Part shown: one piece after another, positions 8,580 to 16,508 of the stretch
How positions within the stretch are numbered: position 1 is the first letter of the stretch
Layout of the letters: the number at the start of each line of letters is the position of its first letter
Assembly (NCBI GenBank): GCA_964444075.1
Contig: CAYUFF010000002.1
Span: 1 to 45,684, forward strand
Direction of reading: 5' to 3'
DNA from: CAYUFF01 sp964444075
GTDB taxonomy: Archaea > Aenigmatarchaeota > Aenigmatarchaeia > CG10238-14 > SCSR01
Length of the DNA stretch: 45,684 nucleotides
Made by a program: the position numbers and the translations under genes
The notes under the pieces: generated by a model
The model's input: only the letters and a program-made list of their open reading frames with translations
Database searches by the model: none
Told to the model about the DNA's origin: nothing

Positions 8580-10453
8580 GTAAGGTTTCGATCCGTCCTC
8601 AAGAGATTTTCAAAACGTTGGTTAAAGGATACAAGATAAAAAGGAGGTTAGAAACCTTCCCTAAACCACCTCCTCGGGAGATGAGGATACCTCCTGTAAA
8701 AGTCGCGCCTCTGAGTTCTCCGGTTACCCAACCCGAACTACCGAAGATTAAACCAAAGAAGGAAGAAGGTATAGAAGAAGTGGAAAGAAGGCGTGCAGAA
8801 GAGGCTCCTTCTCAACCCATGGAGGAAAGGGTAAAAGAAGGGAGGGCTCAAGAGAAAATCCCTTCGGAAGAGGAATCGGAAGCGGAAGGAATCGAACTAC
8901 CGACGACAATAACGAAGACTATCGAAGCTTCCGTGAAACTACCTGAGGAAAAGGCAGCAAAAATCGTCATGGTCTATCCTCTGATTCCAAAAAAACCTTC
9001 AGCAAAAGATTTGGTGTTCGCATACGCGAAAATATTTTGGAACTTAAAGGAGAATAGGTATGTCTACCATGTGGTAGAGCCGGAGCTTACTCCTCGCTTG
9101 AAAAACGTGCTAGAGAAGGTTAAGCATCTCCTCGAGCAAAAGATAGATATCGAGTTCTCTAAACTTGCTAAAGCAGAGGCGAAAGAATACTTAAGAAAAA
9201 AAATGGAAGAGGCCCTAAACTACTTTGGTTTTAAGTTACATCCGTTGGAAAGAAAAATACTGCACTACTACGCTGAGCGCGACTTCATAGGCCTAGGAAA
9301 AATAGAGCCTTTGATGAGGGATCCAGACATAGAAGAAATTTCTTGCGACGGTGTCGGCATACCTTTGTTTGTTTTTCACAGGAACCCAGCCTTGGGTTCG
9401 GTAGTTACTAACATAGTTTTCGAGACCTCAGAAGAGCTCGATTCCTTTGTGATAAGGCTTTCCCAACTCTGCGGAAAATCTATTTCTGTAGCTTCTCCTT
9501 TGCTCGACGGAAGCTTACCAGACGGTTCGAGAGTGCAAGCCACGTTAGCTACCGATATAGCGAGGAAGGGGAGTAACTTTACCATCAGAAAGTTCACGGA
9601 AACTCCGCTCACACCAACACACTTGCTTAAGTACAACACTCTCGACGTGAAAGTGCTAGCGTTCTTGTGGCTGTGTGTCGATTACGGTCTTTCTATGTTT
9701 GTTTCGGGAGGAACCGCTACGGGAAAGACTACTTTTCTGAACGTCCTTTCTCTCTTCATAAGGCCGGAGAAAAAGATAGTATCCATCGAAGATACTGCAG
9801 AGCTTAGGCTACCGCATCCCCACTGGGTGCCTCAAGTAGCGAGGGTTCCCATAGCGACGAAGCCTGGAGAAGTAGACCTTTTCGCTCTGCTGAAGGAGAG
9901 CCTCAGACAGAGGCCCGATTACATCATCGTCGGAGAAGTTAGGGGACCAGAAGCCTTTGTGCTCTTCCAGCAGATAGCTACGGGTCATCCAAGCTTAGCT
10001 ACGATTCATGCGGAAGACATGACCAAGCTCGTCGATAGGTTAATAACGCCTCCTATTTCCCTTCCTCCAGGCCTCATAGAAAATCTCGACCTCGTGATAT
10101 TTCTCGTGAGGACAAGGTATAAAGACAAGATAGTCAGGAGAGTTAACGAAGTCGTCGAAATAGTCGGTTTTGACAGAGAAAAAAACTTCCCGCGGGTTAA
10201 CGTACTTTTCAAGTGGAACCCTTCTACCGATGCCTTCGACGTGAAAAGCAAGAGCTTTTGCTTGAGGAAACTAGCTGAAAGGAGGGGTATTCCCGAAAAA
10301 GAGATAACGGCAGAGTTGCAAAGGAGAATGCTAGTCTTAAAGTGGGTTGCGGAGAATGACGTCTATGATTACAGAGATGTCTACAAAGTAATTAACGCTT
10401 ACTACACTCAGCCAGAAAGGGTGATTGAAATGATAAGACAAGGTATGGAATGA
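8567..10453 (+). CDS. FlaI/GspE/TadA-family type IV pilus assembly ATPase
   Basis: Hexameric cytoplasmic ATPase of 628 residues that powers pilin assembly. The first 150 residues are a low-complexity Pro/Glu/Lys-rich arm with no homologous motif, so the protein is longer than typical archaeal FlaI. The catalytic core has Walker A GGTATGKT at about residues 381-388, an IEDTAELRLPH aspartate-box-like segment, Walker B-like YIIVGEVRG near 455 and the His-box ATGHPSLATIHAE near 475-485. It sits between the pilin-like genes and two platform-protein genes, with four-base overlap to the next gene. Archaellum-specific neighbours (FlaH, FlaG, FlaF) are not seen, so a pilus or secretion system is more likely than an archaellum. 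Confidence 0.93.
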   Translation: MDRVSKVSIRPQEIFKTLVKGYKIKRRLETFPKPPPREMRIPPVKVAPLSSPVTQPELPKIKPKKEEGIEEVERRRAEEAPSQPMEERVKEGRAQEKIPSEEESEAEGIELPTTITKTIEASVKLPEEKAAKIVMVYPLIPKKPSAKDLVFAYAKIFWNLKENRYVYHVVEPELTPRLKNVLEKVKHLLEQKIDIEFSKLAKAEAKEYLRKKMEEALNYFGFKLHPLERKILHYYAERDFIGLGKIEPLMRDPDIEEISCDGVGIPLFVFHRNPALGSVVTNIVFETSEELDSFVIRLSQLCGKSISVASPLLDGSLPDGSRVQATLATDIARKGSNFTIRKFTETPLTPTHLLKYNTLDVKVLAFLWLCVDYGLSMFVSGGTATGKTTFLNVLSLFIRPEKKIVSIEDTAELRLPHPHWVPQVARVPIATKPGEVDLFALLKESLRQRPDYIIVGEVRGPEAFVLFQQIATGHPSLATIHAEDMTKLVDRLITPPISLPPGLIENLDLVIFLVRTRYKDKIVRRVNEVVEIVGFDREKNFPRVNVLFKWNPSTDAFDVKSKSFCLRKLAERRGIPEKEITAELQRRMLVLKWVAENDVYDYRDVYKVINAYYTQPERVIEMIRQGME

Positions 10454-11322
10454 TGGGGTTGTACACAACGCTTGCGATGAGGTTCTTCTCGGAATACGGG
10501 TTGAAGCTCTCCAAGTATTTTGCAGAGACTTCAGAAGAGCTAAGAAGGGTGGGAATGGGAATGTCACCGCAGGAGTATTTTTCGGTAGCAATCTTCACAT
10601 CCTTTATAGTTTTTCTGGCGGAGTTACCTTCCTTAACATTTATAATGGCTGTTATTGTCCAAAAATCTCCGCTTTTCAGCTTTTTTTCCGCATTCCTCAT
10701 GAGCTCTGGTTGTACAGCTGGGATTTTCTTCCTCTTTCTCGGCTATCCTAAGAGTGTGGGAAGGGATAAAACGAGGGAGATAGAAAGAGATTTGCCACTG
10801 ACTACTTTGCATCTTTTTACCGTTTCGCAGACTCGTCTTCCGCTCCACAAGATTTTTGAAATGTTTTCTCGGTTCGCGAGGGGAGAAACGAAAAAAGAAG
10901 TCGGAAAGATAGTAAGAGATGTAAGGTTTTTTGGGTTGGACATAGACAGCGCACTCGAGAGAGCTATCAACAGAACGCCCTCCAAGGATTTTAGGGAGTT
11001 GCTCTTGGGCATTCTTTCTACGCGAAGAGCCGGCGGGAGTGTTTCCTCCTATTTAAGAGAAAAAGCTTCAACATTCACGGAGGATTACAGGAGAAAGCTT
11101 TACGAATTCTCGAGGCAGCTGACGATTTACATAGAAATCTATCTGGTAGCGATAGTCCTCGGTAGCGTACTCTTTATAACCTTAACTTCTCTCTTCGCTA
11201 CCATGATGGCAAAGGGACTTGATATAATAATCATCCAGTTTTTCCTCGCCGTAATCTTCATACCAGCAATCTCGATAGTCCTTATAGTGTTGATAAAATC
11301 GATAACTCCGGGTGGTGGATAA
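10450..11322 (+). CDS. TadC/FlaJ-like platform protein, first half
   Basis: Polytopic membrane protein of 290 residues of the type II secretion F-domain superfamily. Two N-terminal membrane segments (about residues 45-100) flank a cytoplasmic helical F-domain (about 100-215, with a TRRAGGSVSSYLREKA-like motif), and two more membrane segments follow near the C-terminus. It would anchor the ATPase at the membrane. Archaellar FlaJ proteins usually carry two F-domains on one chain; here the second lies on a separate gene immediately downstream. The start overlaps the ATPase stop. Confidence 0.85.
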   Translation: MMGLYTTLAMRFFSEYGLKLSKYFAETSEELRRVGMGMSPQEYFSVAIFTSFIVFLAELPSLTFIMAVIVQKSPLFSFFSAFLMSSGCTAGIFFLFLGYPKSVGRDKTREIERDLPLTTLHLFTVSQTRLPLHKIFEMFSRFARGETKKEVGKIVRDVRFFGLDIDSALERAINRTPSKDFRELLLGILSTRRAGGSVSSYLREKASTFTEDYRRKLYEFSRQLTIYIEIYLVAIVLGSVLFITLTSLFATMMAKGLDIIIIQFFLAVIFIPAISIVLIVLIKSITPGGG

Positions 11323-11354
11323 TCGAGCTCAAACGTAAGATACTCATAGGAAGT

Positions 11355-12224
11355 TTGGTAATCTCCGCGTTTTTAGTTAGTCTTGGAATGCTCGACCCAG
11401 GCGTACTTTTTCTTAGTATAATCCTCTCCACTTTCATCGTCCTCCTCCCACAGATGTTCTTCAAGTACGAAAAGTACAGAAAAATAAAGGAAATGGAAAG
11501 GATGTTTCCTTCTTTTCTGAGAGATTTGGTAGAGCACGTGAGAGCTGGAGAACCCCTTCACACAGCTATAATCAACGTAAGCAACGTTGATTACGGAGAA
11601 CTTTCGAAGGAAGTTAAAAGGATAGCAGCTCAACTTAGCTGGGGAATTCCCATACACAAAGTGCTAGAACAATTTGCCGAGAGGGTCGAAAGCAGAAGGT
11701 TGTCAATGGCTGTGGAAGTTCTAAGAGAGTGCTACCTTTCTGGTGGTGACGTTGCACTCACCTTGGAATCTTTAGGTGAAACTATTTCTAAACTCGAGGA
11801 CGTCGAAAGGGAAAGGAAAGCCATACTCAACCAATATGTGGTAATAATTTACATTATCACACTACTCTTCATAGGAGTCGTTACGATCTTGAACAACTTC
11901 ATGATTCCGATTTTCGAGATAGGAGGGACTATGGGGGGTGAAGTCGCATTCGAGAATCCTTGTAATGTGGCTTACGGACCCTCCTTGCTAATCTGCGACC
12001 TTTATCGAGGAATTTCCTCTGCCTTCGCGATAAAGAGCGAAATTGCATCTTACTACGTTGGTCTGTTCTTCTTAATGACCATGGTCCAAGCATTTTTTGG
12101 CGGGTTAATAATAGGACAGATTACTCGCGGCTCCATTACCGCTGGGTTCGTTCATAGTATATTACTTTCCTCTATCGTGTTTGGGTCTTTCGGAATTTTG
12201 AGCTATTTGGGTGTGTTAGGATGA
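11355..12224 (+). CDS. TadC/FlaJ-like platform protein, second half
   Basis: Second F-domain membrane protein, 289 residues if translation starts at the TTG at 11355. The cytoplasmic domain has FPSFLRDLVEHVRAGEPLHTAI and, later, a GGDVALTLESLGETI motif typical of this superfamily; membrane segments surround it. The reading frame stays open upstream of 11355, through IELKRKILIG, back beyond the previous stop at 11320-11322. No ATG or GTG lies between, so the true start may be a rare codon near 11319-11322. Probably forms a heterodimer with the preceding protein. The stop overlaps the next start. Confidence 0.8.
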   Translation: MVISAFLVSLGMLDPGVLFLSIILSTFIVLLPQMFFKYEKYRKIKEMERMFPSFLRDLVEHVRAGEPLHTAIINVSNVDYGELSKEVKRIAAQLSWGIPIHKVLEQFAERVESRRLSMAVEVLRECYLSGGDVALTLESLGETISKLEDVERERKAILNQYVVIIYIITLLFIGVVTILNNFMIPIFEIGGTMGGEVAFENPCNVAYGPSLLICDLYRGISSAFAIKSEIASYYVGLFFLMTMVQAFFGGLIIGQITRGSITAGFVHSILLSSIVFGSFGILSYLGVLG

Positions 12225-12724
12225 AGCTCTCTCAAGCTGGGATGGATTTCGTCGTCGTAATCGTGATCTTCCTAGTAATCTCTACCTACCTTTTCTTCCG
12301 GACATTTTCCTACAAATCCTGGTACTTACAGAAGGTTAGGGAAAATCGTTTGGAGTTGATAGCGTACGAAATCTCGGAAATCCTGATAAACGACCCCGGT
12401 GAGCCTGTAGATTGGGATGCGGCAAACGTCAAGAGAATTGGACTTTCCGATGAGAAGGCTAACTTGACAAACCTTGTTTGGATGGAAAAGATTAAAGCTT
12501 TAGCTAGCATTTGCAGTAATTATGAGGACGTGAGAAAAAAGTTGGGTGTTAGCAGCGATGTTTGGTTTTCGATAGAAATAGAAGTACCTTCGCAAAACTA
12601 CCATTATGTTTGTCAACCCACCACTATAATATCGAGAGGTTTTAACTATACCTTCGAGAGAGTGTTCGTCGCAAGGAACCAAACTTTCATCGGCTTCGGA
12701 AAGCTAAAAGTAACGGTGTGGTAA
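12221..12724 (+). CDS. Pilin-like single-span protein D
   Basis: Protein of 167 residues with the short head MKLSQAG and a hydrophobic helix (about residues 9-29). The ectodomain carries a DPGEPVDWD motif followed by a KRIGLSDEKANLTNL-like stretch, a combination I know from archaeal pilin-like and type IV-related minor proteins. Two or three sequons suggest glycosylation. Overlaps the previous gene by four bases. Probable minor pilin or pilus-tip subunit. Confidence 0.7.
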   Translation: MKLSQAGMDFVVVIVIFLVISTYLFFRTFSYKSWYLQKVRENRLELIAYEISEILINDPGEPVDWDAANVKRIGLSDEKANLTNLVWMEKIKALASICSNYEDVRKKLGVSSDVWFSIEIEVPSQNYHYVCQPTTIISRGFNYTFERVFVARNQTFIGFGKLKVTVW

Positions 12725-12726
12725 GT

Positions 12727-14073
12727 ATGAAAGGTGTTGTAATAATCTTCGAACTCCTCATCACACTCTTGATACTCATCGGAACTTACTTGGTGTTTTT
12801 TTCCTTTCCAGAAGTTCATTTTTATTGGAAGGAGGCAAAGCAAACTTTGTTAGCGAGGGATTTGCTCGTTTCTCTAGATAGGCTTAACTTGCTTTACGAG
12901 AGTTCCTTCAACCTAACGAAGTTCTCTTCTTATCTCGACTATCTTTTCAAAGAAAAGCCTCTCCTCTTTACATTACTCGTCCGTGGAACCATCAAAGGAG
13001 ATATAAACGTAGCATGCAACTGCACCGAGGAGGAGAAGAAGTTTATAGAGGATTGGTTGGAAGGTCATAAGGGATTTGCGAAGTTTTCCTTCAACGGAAG
13101 GAAGGTCAACTTCCACGTTTGCCTCACCGACCTCGAATCCACCGCTAATCCCTGCTTGAGCAGGAACCCCGACGTCCTAATTATTTTGGGAAAGAAAAAG
13201 TTAGATAAACCGAAATACCTCGACCTGCTTTCTTCTCTTCTGAAAAAGGGTTGCGGTATAGTCGAGGTGAGAGATTTTTCTTCCTCCAGCGAGATAGACC
13301 AAGTTCAGAAAAAAATATTCGGTATAGAATGGGTTGGAACTGGAGCGACCCAACAGTACGATTACTTTCCTAGAGAGCCTTCCAGCGTGAAGGAAATCTA
13401 TTATCAACCTTGGAAGTACTTCTACCACCTTCCGATAAACCTGGAGTACAACTCTTCCGAAAGAATAGCGGGCTGCACTTTTTCGCCCTCCGCCAAAGGC
13501 ATCTTTAGCTTCAATCAAACTTCCTATTACTTTTGGATTTGCGACGAGAAGAGCGTCTGCATAGACAAGGACAAGTCTGGAACTTGCGAGTTAGCTAGCG
13601 AAAGGGTAAAGGAGGGTGAATTCTTTTCGTTGAAAGGTAGAAAGTTTTATTTGAGTTACATTAACGGCAACGTTTCCATAGGAATCTCTTTCAAGCCAGA
13701 GTATAAATTCGCGGATTTTTTGAGCAGCGGTGGAGGAAGTTACCACGTTAAGCCGAGCAATGACGATTCCACAAGGATACTCCTCCAATCCTACCCCGCT
13801 AATTTCCCAGTCGTGATTCTGAATTCTACAAAAATCGCGAACGTAGCGTGGATTGCCAACTTCACTAAAGACGGTCACGTTAGCGACGACGAGAGGCTCC
13901 TGTTCATTTCCTTGTTACTCTGGGCTTCCAACAAGGATGTTTATTGGACCAGAGTCTCTCCCGAGAAAATTTCCTACTTCAAAAGATTCCCAACCGTTAC
14001 CTATATCAACGCCGTCAACAAGGACATGTTCGAGGTCTACGAATTGGGTTTGAAAGTTGCGTCGCCTTACTAG
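12727..14073 (+). CDS. Large single-span extracellular protein of pilus-like operon
   Basis: Protein of about 448 residues with an N-terminal hydrophobic helix (MKGVVIIFELLITLLILIG), again like a pilin signal anchor, and a large ectodomain with cysteines and several sequons. I start it at the ATG at 12727, two bases after the previous stop; a GTG at 12718 is the alternative. The segment around residues 145-200 (DVLIILGKKKLDKPKYLDLL, then GCGIVEVRDF) resembles an alpha/beta fold. The C-terminus has no second membrane span. Function unknown; it is probably a pilus-associated adhesin or assembly factor. Confidence 0.65.
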   Translation: MKGVVIIFELLITLLILIGTYLVFFSFPEVHFYWKEAKQTLLARDLLVSLDRLNLLYESSFNLTKFSSYLDYLFKEKPLLFTLLVRGTIKGDINVACNCTEEEKKFIEDWLEGHKGFAKFSFNGRKVNFHVCLTDLESTANPCLSRNPDVLIILGKKKLDKPKYLDLLSSLLKKGCGIVEVRDFSSSSEIDQVQKKIFGIEWVGTGATQQYDYFPREPSSVKEIYYQPWKYFYHLPINLEYNSSERIAGCTFSPSAKGIFSFNQTSYYFWICDEKSVCIDKDKSGTCELASERVKEGEFFSLKGRKFYLSYINGNVSIGISFKPEYKFADFLSSGGGSYHVKPSNDDSTRILLQSYPANFPVVILNSTKIANVAWIANFTKDGHVSDDERLLFISLLLWASNKDVYWTRVSPEKISYFKRFPTVTYINAVNKDMFEVYELGLKVASPY

Positions 14074-14149
14074 TATTTCTCAAGTCTGAAGAAAAGTGTT
14101 ATTCTTTTGAAAGTTGGAAGGCTGTGAAAATTATAGCGTCAGTAGGTTC

Positions 14150-14197
14150 GGTAAAAACAGCGTTAATTTAAAAAGTCTTAACGAAAAATTTTATTTT
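14150..14197 (+). promoter_or_regulatory. Internal promoter ahead of envelope-protein genes
   Basis: A TATA-like element (TTAATTTAAAAAG, 14163-14175) lies about 25-30 bases before the ATG at 14198, and the bases between are AT-rich without a ribosome-binding site. This fits a leaderless transcript that starts a second unit within the block. Confidence 0.5.
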
Positions 14198-15541
14198 ATG
14201 CTACGATGTGGTAAGTTTCCGTTGCCATGTTTCACCTACGCATTCCTTTTCCTCGTAACCCTTTTCATCTTTACCGTTCTCTCCGTAGCGCAACATAACT
14301 TGATAGAATCTTTCAAATCTTCCTTGTTTTATCACGGAAATGTAAGGATAAGCCTCGCGAAGAATCTCTACTCTCCTGGAGAAGGCTTGCAAGCGAGGGT
14401 AGAACTCCAAAACTTTGAAAGTTTTCCATTGCTTAATACTTATCTTGTTATAGAGCTCGTGAGGGGTTGCGAAACTCCCCTTCAACCAACCTACTTAGGG
14501 GAGTGCAACGTCGTCCACGAGGAAAGGGTTCACGTCGGAACTTTACTACCAGGTGAAACTAAAGTCGTTGTGTGGAACTTTACCCTTCCGCAGGACCTAA
14601 GGCCCGGGGTTTACAGGGTCGACGTCTACTTCAAGAACGATAGAACGCCCATTTTCGGTATTCCACACAGTTTTTTCATGCCAGCCTACGTTACGTTCAA
14701 CGTAAGCTACGCGGAAGGTGCCGATTATCCAAGAGCAAAAATCCTTTGGACGAAGACTCACGTCCTGGGAGGTTACGCTCAATCGGGACCGATGGTTTTA
14801 CCCGGAACTCTCGTGGAAGGCGCCGTTTTCGTGAAGGCTTTTCAGAGTTTCGATGGAACGTTGAGTGTTAAGGTTTGCCCTTACGACGACACCTCATGCA
14901 AGAACTTTCCGATAGAGAGGGTGTATCGTGTGAAATTGAAGAAAGGTGAGGAGAAACCATTCATAATAAACTTCACGGCGCCTACCGCTCCTAACGCTTA
15001 CTCTATCCGCTTGGAATTGCGAGACGTTAACGGGAGGTTGCATTCTCTTTACAGGAGTAGAATAGTTGTCCTAGGTGAAGGAGCGAGGATATTGAAAATG
15101 GCGGTAAGCAATGTTACCCTCGAAAGCGGAAAGGAATCTTGGGTCCTCGTGGCCGTGACGGGCCCTCTCGGTTACTCTACAATACTACCGAGTAAGAAAA
15201 ACGTTACCGGAGTTAAGCTGAAAGTTTGGGTCGAAACCAAAGGAAAGGAAGTCACTCTTTCCGACGAGCATACCTTCCCGTCCCTCAGTTTTGATCAAAT
15301 CGAGGTTTACCAAGCCAAGTTTGTGCCGATAGCTTCTCTTGCGGATTTCAGAGTCTGCACCTCCTTGACAAAAGACGGTAAAGTGTTAGATGAATACTGT
15401 GAAAGCGTATGGACGGAAAAACTTCCAGTAATCGTAACCGGCAGGGAAGTTCCCTCCCTCAACGCCATAATCGTGGCAGGAGTGGTAGGTTTATTAATCC
15501 TGATGGTTATCGTTATTCATAAGAGAAGGAGGATGTTGTGA
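14198..15541 (+). CDS. Envelope glycoprotein with Ig-like domains and C-terminal anchor
   Basis: Protein of about 447 residues with an N-terminal hydrophobic segment (residues about 9-30) and a C-terminal transmembrane helix followed by a basic tail (HKRRRML). The ectodomain is beta-rich and reads like two or three CARDB/NEW3-type Ig-like repeats (for example LYSPGEGLQARVELQNFESF near 60 and LLPGETKVVVWNFTLP near 120). Several sequons are present. I use the ATG at 14198 because it follows a TATA-like element at leaderless spacing. Probably a cell-surface structural protein linked to the pilus-like locus. Confidence 0.7.
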   Translation: MLRCGKFPLPCFTYAFLFLVTLFIFTVLSVAQHNLIESFKSSLFYHGNVRISLAKNLYSPGEGLQARVELQNFESFPLLNTYLVIELVRGCETPLQPTYLGECNVVHEERVHVGTLLPGETKVVVWNFTLPQDLRPGVYRVDVYFKNDRTPIFGIPHSFFMPAYVTFNVSYAEGADYPRAKILWTKTHVLGGYAQSGPMVLPGTLVEGAVFVKAFQSFDGTLSVKVCPYDDTSCKNFPIERVYRVKLKKGEEKPFIINFTAPTAPNAYSIRLELRDVNGRLHSLYRSRIVVLGEGARILKMAVSNVTLESGKESWVLVAVTGPLGYSTILPSKKNVTGVKLKVWVETKGKEVTLSDEHTFPSLSFDQIEVYQAKFVPIASLADFRVCTSLTKDGKVLDEYCESVWTEKLPVIVTGREVPSLNAIIVAGVVGLLILMVIVIHKRRRML

Positions 15542-15545
15542 GAGT

Positions 15546-16508
15546 ATGGTGAAGAGAATCGAGTTTTTAAAGGGAAGCATAATGATGGTAATTTTCTTTT
15601 TCGTTTACTCTTCTCTTGGTTACGGCGGATGCCCTCCTCTCCAGTTTGACCCGCCGCCATTGAAGGTTACTGGGGAGACTTACATTATAGCTCCGGGTAC
15701 GAAGGTTTCGGCACCCGACTGTTGGTCGAAGATACATACTTGCAGTAATACAGCAGGTTATTGGGGTTGGGTTCCACACTACATCACGATTACGGGAAGT
15801 AAAAACGAGTTCTACCTGCTAGACGTAAACGAAGAAAACGTTTCCGTGAAAAGAGCTGATGTCGTTGACGCAATTTCTTCTCACGTCTACGATGACATTT
15901 CCCTCACGACTCCAGCGCAGGATTACGGGCCGTCGATAGAGACGGTTGACATCCCCCCTTTGGATGACATCCAGGGTGTTCCTCCCAGCACAGTAACCTG
16001 TGAAGCGTACGATACGTCGAGAGCTTTAACTTTCTCTTACGTGCCAGAGTTGGAAAAAAGAGTACACAAAGCCTTGGAGAATTGGATTGAGAGAGTAAAC
16101 AGAACTTCAACAGGAAATGTGACTACTTTCACGAAAGGGAACATGACGATCACGATGAACGTCACGAAAGTTTTTCACTACGAGCTACAGCCAATTTCAA
16201 CTGCTCTGGATAGGATAGATATTATCATAAACGTCACGAACGTAACTCAAGTTGAGAACGCTACCACAAACAAGACGGAAACGTTCATCTCTACCGAAGT
16301 GGTTAAGAGAACTCTCTACGTCTCTTACGAAAAAGTTTTCCGCACATTCTACGACCAAGCGAAGATTACGGTAAGGAGCTACAGGATGTTGTGCGGCGTG
16401 GACAAGGACATCAAAGCGAGTCGCGTGCGAAGCTTTATCTTTTCGGAACCTGGAAGGTTTTACATCTACGGAACCAAACAATATGAAGTGGAAGTCGTAG
16501 GAAAATGA
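15546..16508 (+). CDS. Secreted glycoprotein of envelope block
   Basis: Protein of 320 residues with a signal peptide (hydrophobic segment at about residues 9-25, then a likely cleavage before the CPPL segment) and no C-terminal anchor. Residues about 180-260 are very rich in N-V-T and N-K-T sequons, suggesting dense N-glycosylation. Its stop overlaps the next start (ATGA), so it is cotranscribed with the anchored protein that follows. No family recognised. Confidence 0.65.
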   Translation: MVKRIEFLKGSIMMVIFFFVYSSLGYGGCPPLQFDPPPLKVTGETYIIAPGTKVSAPDCWSKIHTCSNTAGYWGWVPHYITITGSKNEFYLLDVNEENVSVKRADVVDAISSHVYDDISLTTPAQDYGPSIETVDIPPLDDIQGVPPSTVTCEAYDTSRALTFSYVPELEKRVHKALENWIERVNRTSTGNVTTFTKGNMTITMNVTKVFHYELQPISTALDRIDIIINVTNVTQVENATTNKTETFISTEVVKRTLYVSYEKVFRTFYDQAKITVRSYRMLCGVDKDIKASRVRSFIFSEPGRFYIYGTKQYEVEVVGK

